64,000 nucleotides of DNA. Origin: Staphylotrichum longicolle. Its lineage: Eukaryota > Ascomycota > Sordariomycetes > Sordariales > Chaetomiaceae. The DNA lies in the NCBI GenBank assembly GCA_019096155.1, contig JAHCVI010000002.1:5146001-5210000 (forward strand), read 5' to 3'. A program made the translations under genes and the position numbers. Shown here piece by piece: positions 1 to 10,120 of this stretch. The notes beneath the pieces were generated by a model, which saw nothing but the letters and a program-made list of their open reading frames with translations, did not search any database and was not told where the DNA came from. How positions within the stretch are numbered: position 1 is the stretch's first letter; each line of letters starts with the position of its first letter.

Positions 1-2055
1 GACATTGTCAGCATCATGGACGAGTCCGGAGAGGTTCTGCTGCAGGTCATTAATGACATTCTGGACTACTCAAAACTGGCGTCTGGCAGCTTTTCGATAC
101 ATTCCGACATTGTCGGCATTACAAGCATTGTCACGTCTGTCGTCCGCGGCGTGCAGACCACCCTGCCGCCCTCGGTTCACTTTGAGCTGTTCCTAGCGCC
201 CGACCTTCCCAAGTCTGTACAGGGCGACCCGTTGCGATACCGGCAGATCCTCCAGAATATTGTGGGCAATGCCGCCAAGTTCACCGACAAGGGCAGCATC
301 CGGGTCCAGGCCTCGGTGCAGAGCGAAGATGAAGCCAGCTACACCATTCTGACCGAGGTCACGGATACGGGTATCGGCGTCCCAGATGAAGCCGCCGCCA
401 GCCTCTTCACGCCCTTCATGCAGTTCGACACGACCACGACCAAGCAGTACAAGGGCACCGGCCTTGGCTTGTCGATTGCGAAGTCGCTTACCGAGCTCAT
501 GGGCGGCAGAATTGGATATCGACCCAACCCAGAGCGCCACGGCAGCGTCTTTTGGTTCACCGCACAGTTCAAAAAGATCAAGAGCCTGGAGAAGATGCAT
601 GGCTGGAAAAAGCCCATTACCGTGAGCGAGAGAAGCACAACGCACATTTCAGATCCCGACGTGGAGGAATTGCAGCGGGAGCTCAGGATGGTCGCGTCCA
701 CCAAGAACCTGCTTGTGGTGGAGGACAATCTGATCAACCAGAAAGTCATGCTCGGCATGCTGCGCTCCATCGGCTTCAAGAACGTCGGCCTGGCGTCGAA
801 CGGTGTTGAGGCTGTCAGAATGGTACGCGGCAAGCCGGCTGCGTATGATGCAGTGCTAATGGACATCAACATGCCCATCATGGACGGCCACGCCGCGGCC
901 AAAGACATCCGCGCCGCCGGCATTTACGTTCCCATCGTTGCCATGACGGCCTATGCGTTGAAGGGCGACAAAGAACGGTGTCTCGAGAACGGGATGAACG
1001 ATTACATCGCCAAGCCCGTCGATAAGAAGCGCTTGATCAAGGTGCTGGGCAAGTGGCTGCTAAGGATGACGGATTACCGGAAGAACTTTGAGGAGCGTCT
1101 TGCCTTAGCGAGGCGGCACGCCGAGGTGGGCGTGCTCGCCGCAACACCTGCCGTGACACCTACAGAAGAGCCGACCTACTTCCCGGTCGAGAACGCCAAC
1201 GGAGTTGCGACGCCGCAGCAAGCTAGCCATGATGCGCCGGTGCCTCCGCCTCGAGCGACGGTTGAGAAGCCTTCAACCTCGTCAGACGACAAGGCGCAAG
1301 TAGTTGCTTCTGAGCCGGTTAACCATGTCTCAGCAGCCACGGGGACTTCAGATCCATCTGCGAAAGTTGAGAGGTCTTCTAACATTGCCCCAACAACGGC
1401 AGCAGTCGATGACCCGTCTCAAGAGGGCATCGACAGTGCAAAACAAATACAACAACCCTGGGATGGCGTCAAGCGAGCCGAGATGCAACGATGTTCATTG
1501 GGCGACATAACGAACCAGCAACACAATGCAGCTGGGGAAGTGGAGGAATCCCTCCCCAATGTCAAGTCTGCTGAGGCCAAGTCTGCGGAGACCAAGCCTG
1601 CTGAGACCAAGCCTGCTGAGACCAAGCCTGCTGAGACCAGCCCTGCTGAGACCAGCCCTGCTGAGACCAGCCCTGCTGAGACCAGCCCTGCTGAGACCAG
1701 CCCTGCTGAGACAAAGCCTGCTGAGACCAACCCTGCTGAGACCAACCCTGCTGAGACCAACCCTGCTAAGACCAAGCCTGCTGAGACCAAGCTTGTCGAG
1801 ACGGAGTCAGCCGAGACCAAGCCTGTCGAGACGCAGCAGTCTCAATCAGCCGACACGTCCATCCAGCTGCTGCTCGATTCCTCGGGCGAGTCCAGTAAAA
1901 CTTCGCCCGTGGCCGAGGGTGTCGAAAGAACACCTCACCCACCAGCCGAGGCCAGCGCTGGCACCGCATCAAACGAGACTATTCGCCCTGAAGCAGCTGC
2001 GCATATTCCGCTTGGCAATGATTGTATGGTTGCCTCGGCTCATGCCACGGGCTAG
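1..2055 (+). CDS. Hybrid histidine kinase, C-terminal part (5' end outside window)
   Basis: This is the sensor-kinase output half of a fungal two-component phosphorelay. The frame is open from base 1, so the true start, the sensor domains and the phospho-accepting His lie upstream. Counting from base 1, the remainder of a HisKA helix (NDILDYSKLASG) leads to an HATPase_c domain with an N box (LQNIVGNAAKF, about residue 84), a G1 box (DTGIGVP, about 123) and a G2 box (GTGLGLSI, about 153). A receiver domain follows (about 233-352) with the acidic pair in VVEDN, the phospho-acceptor Asp288 in LMDINMP and a Lys in the AKPVDK motif. After the receiver there is a long disordered Ser/Thr/Pro/Glu-rich tail carrying about 18 pentapeptide repeats. 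No HPt domain is present, so phosphate would pass to a separate HPt protein. I cannot assign the kinase group without the sensor half. Confidence 0.93.
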   Translation, partial: DIVSIMDESGEVLLQVINDILDYSKLASGSFSIHSDIVGITSIVTSVVRGVQTTLPPSVHFELFLAPDLPKSVQGDPLRYRQILQNIVGNAAKFTDKGSIRVQASVQSEDEASYTILTEVTDTGIGVPDEAAASLFTPFMQFDTTTTKQYKGTGLGLSIAKSLTELMGGRIGYRPNPERHGSVFWFTAQFKKIKSLEKMHGWKKPITVSERSTTHISDPDVEELQRELRMVASTKNLLVVEDNLINQKVMLGMLRSIGFKNVGLASNGVEAVRMVRGKPAAYDAVLMDINMPIMDGHAAAKDIRAAGIYVPIVAMTAYALKGDKERCLENGMNDYIAKPVDKKRLIKVLGKWLLRMTDYRKNFEERLALARRHAEVGVLAATPAVTPTEEPTYFPVENANGVATPQQASHDAPVPPPRATVEKPSTSSDDKAQVVASEPVNHVSAATGTSDPSAKVERSSNIAPTTAAVDDPSQEGIDSAKQIQQPWDGVKRAEMQRCSLGDITNQQHNAAGEVEESLPNVKSAEAKSAETKPAETKPAETKPAETSPAETSPAETSPAETSPAETSPAETKPAETNPAETNPAETNPAKTKPAETKLVETESAETKPVETQQSQSADTSIQLLLDSSGESSKTSPVAEGVERTPHPPAEASAGTASNETIRPEAAAHIPLGNDCMVASAHATG
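1567..1833 (+). repeat. 15-bp coding tandem repeat (PAETK/PAETS/PAETN), about 18 units
   Basis: Eighteen consecutive 5-residue units lie in the kinase tail. The core is PAET followed by K, S or N; the edges have diverged (SAEAK, LVETE, SAETK, PVET). The central units are almost identical at DNA level (gctgagaccaagcct and close variants), which suggests recent slippage expansion. Because the unit length is a multiple of three, copy changes keep the frame. The same periodicity creates spurious long open frames on both strands. Confidence 0.95.
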
Positions 2056-2573
2056 CAGCACGAGCTTGTCGTGCATCTCTTTTGTTCTGCAACTTCTGCT
2101 TGGGGCGGGTCCTTTAGAGTGTTTGCGGATACCCAGATGATATCTTGCTATTTTCTAGAGCAACGAGTTGCTCTACAGGGAACGGAGTAATGGCGAACGC
2201 GCATTGGGGTCATGGAGTTGGACGGGTCAAGGCGGAGGGTTAATAAACAAATAATCAGGGGTAGAGTACGCGGATCCTCTAACCCCTAGTCTGGAATGTC
2301 TGGTGCCTCCTCTGTGGTGTTCAGCGATCTGCTAATTGGAACACGACTTCATGTTATGGAACCCGTCTTGCCTGAGGCCGTCATGCAGGATGCATGGCTG
2401 CCAGTTGTTGGTTTCTGGTTGCCTTTCTTCCCATTCACTGTCAACAAACACACACCACATGCACCAACGGAGCACTCTCTGAAAAGATCACGCACTGTCA
2501 CGTCCACCACTCCCCAAGCTAGGTTGATTTCTTCTTTTCTCGTTTTCTTTCCATCCCTCTTGCCAACAGAGCT
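2056..2573. other. Intergenic, kinase 3' end to unknown gene
   Basis: I see no gene here. The right end, just before the next ATG, is strongly C/T-rich, as expected for a filamentous-fungal promoter and leader. Confidence 0.5.
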
Positions 2574-3388
2574 ATGCCTAATCCTCCTCCTCCTCCCCCT
2601 CCCCTGCACCCACCAACCCTCCTCAACATCCCTCCCCCTCCCGCCACAACCAACCGCTCCAAACAACCAAACCCACCCGCAGAGCCAGACGTCCCCACCA
2701 CCGGTCCGCCCAACTCCCTCCTGGTATCCCTGCTCATCTACAACGGCTGGCCCTTCGCCGACCACTGGGAGTACTTCATCGCAGCCCCCCACACTCCCGG
2801 CGGACCGAGCGGGGACAAGGACGACGTCGTCGGCGTGGTGATCCAAGCGGCGGGGGATGTGCGGGCCGGGTTCTGGCTGGAGGTCAAGAGGGGTTGGAGT
2901 CTGGGGTTGGAACTTGGGGACAGAGACGGGAGAGGGTCGAGGGTGAGTTGGCGGAGAGTGCCGTTGGGGTGGGTGGGCGGGGAGTGGTTTGAGCCGGTTG
3001 GGTGGTTTTGGGTCGTCATCACGGCGGTGATGGTGATGATGATGGTGGTGAGGATGGGGAGGGAGTGGGGCCGGTGGTGGTGGAAAGGGTGGCGAGGTGT
3101 GAGTTTAAGAGGGTGTTGTTTCGGGTGCCTGCGCCGGGGAAGACGTTGCGGGCGGTGGGTGAGGAGGCGGGGGAAGAGGTATGTTTGAGTATTGTGGTAT
3201 ATGGCGGGTTGCGATGCTAACACCAGTCGGTGTAGGATGGTAGGCGGACGAGAATTACGCAGAGGAACTGCCAGACGTGGGTGATCGAGTCGGCCGAGCA
3301 GCTAGTCAGGGAGGAGATTTTCGAGCAAAAGGTCGTGGACTACCTTCGTGCCACGAGCATCATGGTGCCAAAAGGGACGACGGATTAG
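2574..3388 (+). CDS. Conserved fungal protein of unknown function, frameshifted
   Basis: I know no function for this protein. It starts at ATG 2574 with a Pro-rich leader, followed by a compact globular part (LLVSLLIYNGWPFADHWEYF, then VVGVVIQAAGDVRAGFWLEV) that resembles small fungal hypothetical proteins I recall. After WFEP, near 2990, the meaningful frame moves by one base. The new frame gives CEFKRVLFRVPAPGKTLRAV and ends at 3178 in a good donor (gtatgt). The intron 3179-3235 contains a gctaac branch site and ends in tgtag. The last exon, 3236-3388, reads DGRRTRITQRNCQTWVIESA and ends in TAG. No intron signals explain the frame change around 2960-3000, so this is either a 1-base assembly error or a real frameshift. 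The His/Gly/Asp-rich stretch just after the break is low complexity. The gene converges on the monooxygenase with a 109-bp gap. Confidence 0.6.
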
Positions 3389-3497
3389 TACGGTACCGTT
3401 GGAACCATGCCTCGTTGAACAATAAGATTTACATTCTCCCCCGAGTCCACGGTCTCAACGTCCAAAGTCTTGTTCGTAGCTGTTTGAGACTGGGGCG

Positions 3498-4787
3498 CTA
3501 CAGCCTCGCCTTGACGCGCTCCAGCTCCGCGACGACCTGCGGATATCTCTCGTAGGCATCGCTCTCGGCGTCAAAATTCAGCAACCACGTCTCTCTGACC
3601 AGGTGGATCATCTCGGGATTCTTCCACACCTTGTTCCAATCGGCCTTGTGCCACCGCTCTCTCGTCTGAGGACCCATCGCCTGTGCGCGGTGCACTCTCT
3701 CGTACCGCAGCTTCTCGTACGCCCGCAGCGCCGTGGGTATGTCCTTTCTCCCGCTCAGCTCCAGACATGTTGCCAGCACCACGCCGTCCTCGATGGATTG
3801 GCTTGCGCCCTGGATAGATGTCGGGAGGAAGGGGTGGGCCGAGTCTCCTATCAGCGTAATGCGAGCCTTGGGCGAGATAAAAGTCGGAAGAGGATCGCGG
3901 TAGACGAGCTTGTGGTCGATGAGCCTCCCCTCCGGCGTCGCCTTGACCAGTTCGTGCACGACTGGACACCAGCCTTCGAGATACTTGAGCGCCTCTTCGG
4001 GCTTTCCCGGAAACTGCCAGCTTTCCTCGATGTTCCCATCGTCAATATGCGTGAATACCCAGTTGACCTCGGTGCCGTTCTTGATGCTTGACGCAAGGAA
4101 GTGGATGTCCGGCCCAATAAACCCTTGGTGTGAGTCCCCATTCACCACTAGGTGCCGAATCACCGGGTTGTCCCTGATCCTGTCCGCCGGGAACCAAGCC
4201 CGGTACACGGCATACCCGGACGACTTGGGATTCTCCTCCGATCCCAGCACGATCTTCCTCCCGCGCGACCGCACACCCTCCGCAGCAATGACCACATCGG
4301 CCGCATACCGCTCCCCGTTGACGACCACGCCCGCCTGTGGCGGATAGTCCGTCTCGAAATAGTCCTCCACTCGTGAGCCCAGCCGGATATCAATCCCCCT
4401 GGCGACGGCGTGGCGATAGATGATGTTGTGCAGCTGTCCGCGGTGGCCGTTTATCCTCCGCCCCCACTCCTTCTCGTGCGCAAACGACTGGCGCGTCACA
4501 AACTTGCCCTCGTGGTGGAACAGGTCGAGCCAGGTGGTCTGGCGGGCGATGGCTTCCATCTCGTCGACGACGCCTGGCCAGCGCTCGAAGGCCTTGGAGC
4601 CATTGGGGTCGAAGCTGATAATGTCGCCAATGCGCATGATTTCCTCGATGTCGTCGACCTTCTCAAAGAGGGTGACCGAGTGGCCCTTGCGGTCGCACTC
4701 GATGGCCGCCGCGAGGCCGGCAAAGCCGGCACCGACGACGATGACCTTGATGCCTGATGGCGGGAGGCGGGGGAAGTGGGCTGCCAT
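3498..4787 (-). CDS. FAD-dependent monooxygenase, salicylate hydroxylase-like
   Basis: A 429-residue flavoprotein aromatic hydroxylase encoded by one exon (start ATG 4787-4785). The N-terminal dinucleotide-binding fold carries VIVVGAGFAGLAAAIE (about residues 14-29) ending in an acidic beta-2 residue (LFEK). Near the C-terminal third is the FAD-phosphate motif GDSAHPFLPTSIQGASQSIE typical of this superfamily. No signal peptide is visible, so it is probably cytosolic. Such enzymes use NAD(P)H and O2 to hydroxylate aromatic or polyketide substrates; the actual substrate cannot be read from sequence. There is no neighbouring polyketide synthase or other tailoring gene, so a catabolic role is as likely as a biosynthetic one. 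Just upstream of the ATG (4793-4826) a short tgatttctg-type direct repeat occurs three times in the leader. Confidence 0.9.
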   Translation of the reverse strand: MAAHFPRLPPSGIKVIVVGAGFAGLAAAIECDRKGHSVTLFEKVDDIEEIMRIGDIISFDPNGSKAFERWPGVVDEMEAIARQTTWLDLFHHEGKFVTRQSFAHEKEWGRRINGHRGQLHNIIYRHAVARGIDIRLGSRVEDYFETDYPPQAGVVVNGERYAADVVIAAEGVRSRGRKIVLGSEENPKSSGYAVYRAWFPADRIRDNPVIRHLVVNGDSHQGFIGPDIHFLASSIKNGTEVNWVFTHIDDGNIEESWQFPGKPEEALKYLEGWCPVVHELVKATPEGRLIDHKLVYRDPLPTFISPKARITLIGDSAHPFLPTSIQGASQSIEDGVVLATCLELSGRKDIPTALRAYEKLRYERVHRAQAMGPQTRERWHKADWNKVWKNPEMIHLVRETWLLNFDAESDAYERYPQVVAELERVKARL

Positions 4788-5552
4788 TCTGCAGTGATTT
4801 CTGTGATTTCTGTGATTTCTGTTGGCTTCTCAAAGGTCCGCAACGGGATGATGTTGCTGGAGTTGGACAAAACAGAAGTCGTCGGTCCCTGAAAATAAAA
4901 GGCCAAGGGGGGTGGGTGGCCACGGTATTTGTTTTACTCCCGACGGCAATTGAGCTCTCAACCCACTCAATCGAGTATCGCTTGCTGCAAGTCGTCATGA
5001 GATGTTGGTTCTGCTGAGATCCTACCAATCGCTGCATAGGCTGAAATGCGGACCCCCCGCCCAAACTTCAATGCCGGAGAGTTTCGGTCGGGCTCGGACT
5101 TTGCTGAGACCTCGTCGATATCCCGTCCTGGAGTTTGGTTCACTCGATGCAGCCAAGCCCGACGGACCAAAGAGTGCGATTGGTCCGTGTGACTTTGAAT
5201 ATTCACCATCTGTGTGGTTGAGAACCAGGTGTAAGTCCTTTCCGATCGCCGGAAATCATCCAGAACCATGTGAAGAGGATCCGTGGAAAGATGCTGTTGC
5301 ACACTTGAACATAATGGCTGGGGGAAGTGGTCTTGCGGTCGAGTGGACTAGAAGCCTTCGATAAAGTGTTTGTACTGCAACCAAAGGATGCAAAGCAAGT
5401 ATATACAATGAATGCTCCCCTCACATCCGCGCTACCCCTATCCCCCAACCCCTGAACGCCACATCCCCGTCACCATCCTCAACTCCACCGGCACTGTGGA
5501 CCTTGGCCTCCTCAGAAGGAGCTCTGCCGGCTTGACCCTGCACGTTGTGCAT
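4788..5552. other. Intergenic, monooxygenase 5' side to xylanase 3' side
   Basis: It holds the monooxygenase promoter/leader (with the short tgatttctg repeat next to its ATG) and the xylanase 3' untranslated region. No other gene is supported. Confidence 0.5.
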
Positions 5553-6552
5553 TTACAGGCACTGAGAGTACCACTGGTTGGAGGCCTTGCAGGTCGAGCC
5601 GGACGCGCAGCAGGTCGGGCCCGTCCACCCCTGGCCACCGCATTGTCCCCACTTAGCAGAGCACTGAAGGAGAAGCTGTTAGCATGAAGCACATTGAGGG
5701 AGGGGGACATGAATCCAAGGCTTACGTTGGTCGAGCCGCCGCCAGTCGAGCCACCGCCGGTAGAGCCGCCGCCGGTAGAGCCACCGCCAGTCGAGCCGCC
5801 ACCGGTGGAGCCACCGCCGGTAGAGCCGCTGCTGCCGACGGTGATGCTGGACGAACCGCTGGAGAAGTAGCCCTCAGTGGCCACGATCTGGTAGTCGTGG
5901 GTGCCCAGGGTGAGGCCAGCCGCCTTCCAGGCGTTGAAGTGGTTCGCCATGTTGACGGAGCCGCCAGTCCGCTTGTTGACACGGACCGACCAGTACTGGT
6001 AGAAGGTGCTGGTGCCCTCGATGGAAGGCTGGTTGACACGCTGGGTCCTGTAGATGTTGTAGACCGAGCCGTCGGTGGTGACGCTGCCGAGCCTGGTGGC
6101 GCCGGTCGAGGGGTCGTAGGTGCCGAAGTTCTCAACGACGTAGTACTCGATGAGGGGGCTCTTGGTCCAGCCGTAGACGGCAAGGTACGAGTTGCCGTTG
6201 GGGCTGTAGGTACCGCTGTAGTCGATGGTGCTGAGAGGGTGTTAGTCAAGTCCATGATGAAGACCCATGAGGGTGTGTCCGCGACGTACCGAGCAGCACC
6301 CGTCCTCCAGCCCTTGCCACCAACCCAGTTGCCGTTGCCGGACCACTGGGAGCTGTACTGGCCGCCAGCGCCGTTGGTGAACTTGACGTTACCAGCGCCA
6401 TCGGTCCAGAAAGAGTAGTAGTAGCCGCCGCTCTCGCCAGTGGAGCTGCTGGTGAGTGTCTGGCGCTTGCTCATGCCGGGCATCTCGCCAGGGGCCGCGA
6501 CAGCCGCGACAGCCGCCGTGGCCGCGAGGAAGAGGGACGAGAAGTTGACCAT
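5553..6552 (-). CDS. Secreted endo-1,4-beta-xylanase, GH11 with C-terminal CBM1
   Basis: It hydrolyses internal beta-1,4 links of xylan outside the cell. Three exons: 6552-6290, 6230-5726 and 5663-5553. Introns are 59 and 62 nt. The product is 292 residues. The start at 6552 gives a hydrophobic signal peptide (MVNFSSLFLAATAAVAAVAA); a short propeptide ending in Lys-Arg (residue 30) suggests kexin cleavage. The GH11 jelly-roll domain spans about residues 33-218, with nucleophile Glu116 (PLIEYYVVENFG) and acid/base Glu207 (ATEGYFSSGS). A Gly/Ser/Thr linker of six GGGST units leads to a complete CBM1 (CSAKWGQCGGQGWTGPTCC onward, ending QWYSQCL). A TATA-like box lies about 95 bp upstream. Candidate CreA sites (CTGGGG at 6753-6758, GCGGGG on the minus strand at 6848-6853) and one GGCTTT Xyr1-type core (about 6859) are present, but such short motifs are weak evidence. 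Confidence 0.97.
5729..5818 (-). repeat. Six GGGST linker repeats in the xylanase
   Basis: A 15-bp unit is repeated six times in frame between the GH11 domain and the CBM1, giving a flexible linker of about 30 residues that is probably O-glycosylated at Ser/Thr. The repeat abuts the second intron. Confidence 0.93.
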
Positions 6553-9114
6553 TGTGACTGTTCTGTGGTACACTCGGGTTTGTTTGAGGAGATGAGTGAG
6601 TGAATGATGAGCTGGTTACGGATTCCGAGGAGGAGAATCAAGCTGGTTATATACACGCTTCCAGGTACAGACTTGCAACCCTCACGGAGCTCAGAGCCTT
6701 GAATCTTCTGAAATTACTATTTTCAGACGTGTATACCACCTCCACGCCCAACCTGGGGTGCGCTAGTCTCGGAGCTCTCGTCGACCAGCCCCTGTCGGTC
6801 CCATCGCAACCATGCTCGGATCCCGTCCCTGGGCGTCATGCAACGCACCCCGCCCTTGGCTTTCATCTGCAAAGCTTCTCAGCGTCAATGCCGGCCGTCT
6901 AGTTACACAGTATGTACCCTGCGATGTCTCCAGAACATTGAATGAATCAACCGTTTTCACACCAAGCCGCTTTTAACAACAGATATTTCTGAAAATACCC
7001 CTGGGCAACTCTCCGTACGGCGCACCCCTCCGTCTTAACCGCAGTGAACCGAGGAGGCGAGGGCGAGAAAGTCGTCCCTGTCAAGCGAGTTTTTTGACAA
7101 GCACGGAGACCCCGGACCCCACACTCCAGCCCAGATCGCGATCATGGGGGAAGCGGCGTGGCCAGGGTTAAACCTCCGTGCCAAGGAGACTTGGGAACCA
7201 AAATGCAACGACGGAAATGGCCAAGAACAGACAAACAGCATGTTTGTGGGAACTTCCCTGTTCACAATCCCCATCCTGAACCGCCCATGGCGCAGTCAAC
7301 CCCGTGCCGGGCGTGCCCTCGGTCCACATGAGCCGCAACGCCCCAGCAGCACCGTTCCTGGTTTGGAAACCCGGTTTTGGGCATTGACGATGGCCCGTTC
7401 ATCAAATGAGAAAGGGGCGTCAGCCTTGCCGAAACACTGCGAGAGCCGGGTCCATGGGTCTCCTGAGCGCGCCCCAGAAAGCCACCGGCAAAAATGGCCC
7501 GAGGGACTGCAAGGAGCGACTGCCGATTCAACCGCCGGCTAAACAGCGCCTGGTGCAACCCAAGGACCTGCTGCACCGTTGTACTCTCAGCACCTCAGGG
7601 CCCTTCTAGCGCGGTTCTAGGGCCCCTAGGCGCCTAGCTGGCGCCACGAGGACCTGTCACTTGCTGTAACAAGAAAGACGGCTCATTAAACACCGAGAAT
7701 ATGTTCCGAAGAAGAAAGCAGGGCAAGAAGCGACGCGCCTTGGTTCTGTCATTGGCCAGCTTTAACGCCAAGACACCAGAGCTGTGACTGGTGTGTGAAA
7801 CGGATGAATGGAAAGCAGCACGAAGGCGGCCTCTGACACTGAGAGCTGAACGCGGTGCAAGTGCGAAGCTCTCCTTGAACATGTCTGCTGGATCGTTGCA
7901 ATAGGTCCCATATCTCTCCTCATATGAAGCCCATGCCCAAGTCATCCCTGACATCGTGTGCGTGTGAATAGTGAATACTACATTCACAAAACAACTCGAG
8001 GAAGCGCGCCAATAGTTACCTTAGAGAGAGATAGAACGTTATTGTGCACTCTGCCCAAATAAGCGACGCCCTGGAACACACAGAACAGCCACACTCGGCT
8101 TGCATCCTCGGCTCTTGCTCTGGGGCAGCCTGCCTGCCAGCTCGCCAAACGGAGGCGACCTCTCTCGCCACATTCCACTCAGGTGACTGGAAGTCTCTTT
8201 AGGCTATATCCGCAGTCCCAGGATTTGGGTCCAGCGTAGTATCGTCAACCCGCGACGTTACCCCACAGACAACAGGCTGATATCTTAAAAGCGACCTCCA
8301 AAAGCTTTGGCTTCGGGAGCTGCCGATTCTTGCCGGGGTTATTGTCCGGAAAGTCCCAATTCAGAGCGTCGCGCGGCCATATATGAGTTGCCAAGCCCCC
8401 TCGTTACCAAACATTCTGTTGGTCCCGGGTACGATTCCGAGTCTCTCCTGCAATTCCGGTGACCACGACCAATGCGATTACTCTGAGACGCCTGGGCATC
8501 AACCCCTGGCGGCGGGAACCCAACGGCGCAGAGCCGCCCAAGCGGAGGGAAACCAGTACTGAGCACCCTTTAGCGCCGACCAACTTACCGTGATGCCGTG
8601 TAACTTCAGGTGGGTGTTTGCGTCGTTGGAAGTGTTGTTGATGTCAGTGACGGAGACTCCTTAGGCTGTTAGCCTGAAATCGGGTGTTAGGGACGATCGG
8701 CCGACAAGCATACAGCACCCCTTTCTCCGGATCTGTTCTGTGTTGCGAGATTGCAAGCAACTTGGGCGAGACGCATGGAATAAACGGCCCCTTTTGTCTG
8801 TGCGGTTTCTTGGCACTACGACACAGAGATCAGAGTTTTGGAGGTCGGCAATATTGGGACCAAATCGCCAGCAGCAACCGCCGAGTATTACAGAGAACAC
8901 AAGTGAGATGGGCTCGGAATCAGTGTGACGCAAACCGTCGGGAGGTGAACGAACATGCTCACACAAGAGAGACTGGTTACCGCAGAACCTTTTTCATCCA
9001 CGACGAACTAAAGATGTCCGGTTCCCGACGATACTTGTCTTTATCATCTGCACATCAGATGGCACCCATCCGTTTAACCACGAGATTGCCCGACTGAAGT
9101 CTATCGAGATCGCA
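6553..9114. other. 2.5-kb gene-poor block upstream of the xylanase
   Basis: The left 400-600 bp is the xylanase promoter. The rest contains only short open frames with no recognisable domain, coherent composition or splice-connected extension. Around 7604-7652 there is a small cluster of palindromic GC-rich hexamers to octamers (agggccct, aggcgcct, tggcgcca). No transposon ends, tRNA or AT-rich RIP signature was seen. Confidence 0.5.
6647..6653 (-). promoter_or_regulatory. TATA-like box of the xylanase gene
   Basis: TATATAA reads on the minus strand 95-101 bp upstream of the xylanase ATG, the expected place for a strongly inducible secreted-enzyme gene. It was seen by eye only; the transcription start is unknown. 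Confidence 0.55.
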
Positions 9115-10120
9115 ATGGACAACGGACAAGGCGGGGGCGAAAGACGGGTCGAAGACTCAACCGACTCGATAAAGCTGTTCTCCATACATTTTGCCAGAGA
9201 CTTGTGCCAGTCTTGCGGAACAGTGGCTGGGATACAGCTGTGTTGGCAGGGTGTGCCAGTGATGTGGCCCAGTCCCTCAACGACACCCAGCTCGTAACGG
9301 GAGCCGCCGTCTTCGTGGCGGTGGTGGCGGGCCTCGTGCGTCTGGACTCGGACACGCCCATCACCGTCTACCACTTTACTGTTGCCACCGACATTGCGTG
9401 GCTGACCTCGGGAATCACCTTGCGTCGTTGTTTTTCGAGACATGTCAACCTGTAACCATGTCAGGGACCGGTGTGTGGACAAGAGCAATCAGGTTCTCAC
9501 TACGATCTCGCCTCCCTTTTGTGGTTATTATGGGCTGCCTTCTGCTGTTCTCAACAGTGGTCGCGGGCTACACCTGCTGGTATGAAACCTTTGCCTGCCC
9601 GGCCAAGTGTACCATCTATTATGAGAAAGGGGGGAACGCTGGGCGGTGGACGGTTATCAATTTGGGTATAATCTTGTTTAGTTATCTGTTGGTCTTCTTC
9701 CAACTCATGGAACAACCTCACAACCCCATGTTCCTCCGTGTCCGTCTCTTTTTCTCAGAAACGCTATCGGCCAAACCTCGCCGGCGTTCCTTCATGGAAC
9801 AAACATGCAGGATTCTGCGCCTTAGTATTTGTTTGTTTTGGATCATACTAACGTCAGAATTGTTTGCTATACTGCAACTTCTCATTTGGTACATCTTGGG
9901 ATCCTATGCTCTGCTCGCCGAACAGGGGCTAGGCCACAGGATGATGAGTCTAGAGGAGGTTGCTGCGGAGAACAGGCTGGGATTCGGGCAATTGGTTCCA
10001 ATCATTCTTCTTCTACTGCCCATTCTTACACTTTTCGATTCATGCACATACCACCAAGAAAAGGGTGTAGAGAAGACTGCAGGCGAGTGTTGTTGTAGCG
10101 GGTGCGAGTGGCACATATGA
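9115..10120 (+). pseudogene. Fungal multi-pass membrane protein, disrupted by two frame breaks
   Basis: This resembles a family of uncharacterised fungal integral membrane proteins. Three frames must be joined to recover the family-like order. ATG 9115 gives a short N-terminus ending near LCQSC (about 9207). A second frame then gives GWDTAVLAGCASDVAQSLND and a hydrophobic helix up to WLTSG (about 9410). A third frame gives HLASLFF, four or five further hydrophobic segments (for example VVIMGCLLLFSTVVAGYTC, FAILQLLIWYILGSYALLA, LVPIILLLLPILTLF) and a Cys-rich end at 10120. The joins are too tight for introns and have no splice signals. Either the gene is decaying or the sequence has indels. 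A short protein from ATG 9458 in the last frame could still be made. Confidence 0.62.

Noticed and set aside
1419..1820. Minus-strand open frame of 133 codons with repeating VSAGL
   Set aside because: It is the mirror of the 15-bp coding repeat in the histidine kinase; the repeat length keeps all frames open.
5438..5950. Reading the xylanase minus strand straight through intron 2, which gives a Gly-rich and then Arg/Pro-rich tail
   Set aside because: Splicing 5725-5664 yields a perfect CBM1 module, so the unspliced tail is not real.
7604..7652. Cluster of palindromes (agggccct, aggcgcct, tggcgcca) as a possible regulatory element or terminator
   Set aside because: Short GC-rich palindromes are expected by chance in this base composition, and there is no gene nearby to regulate.
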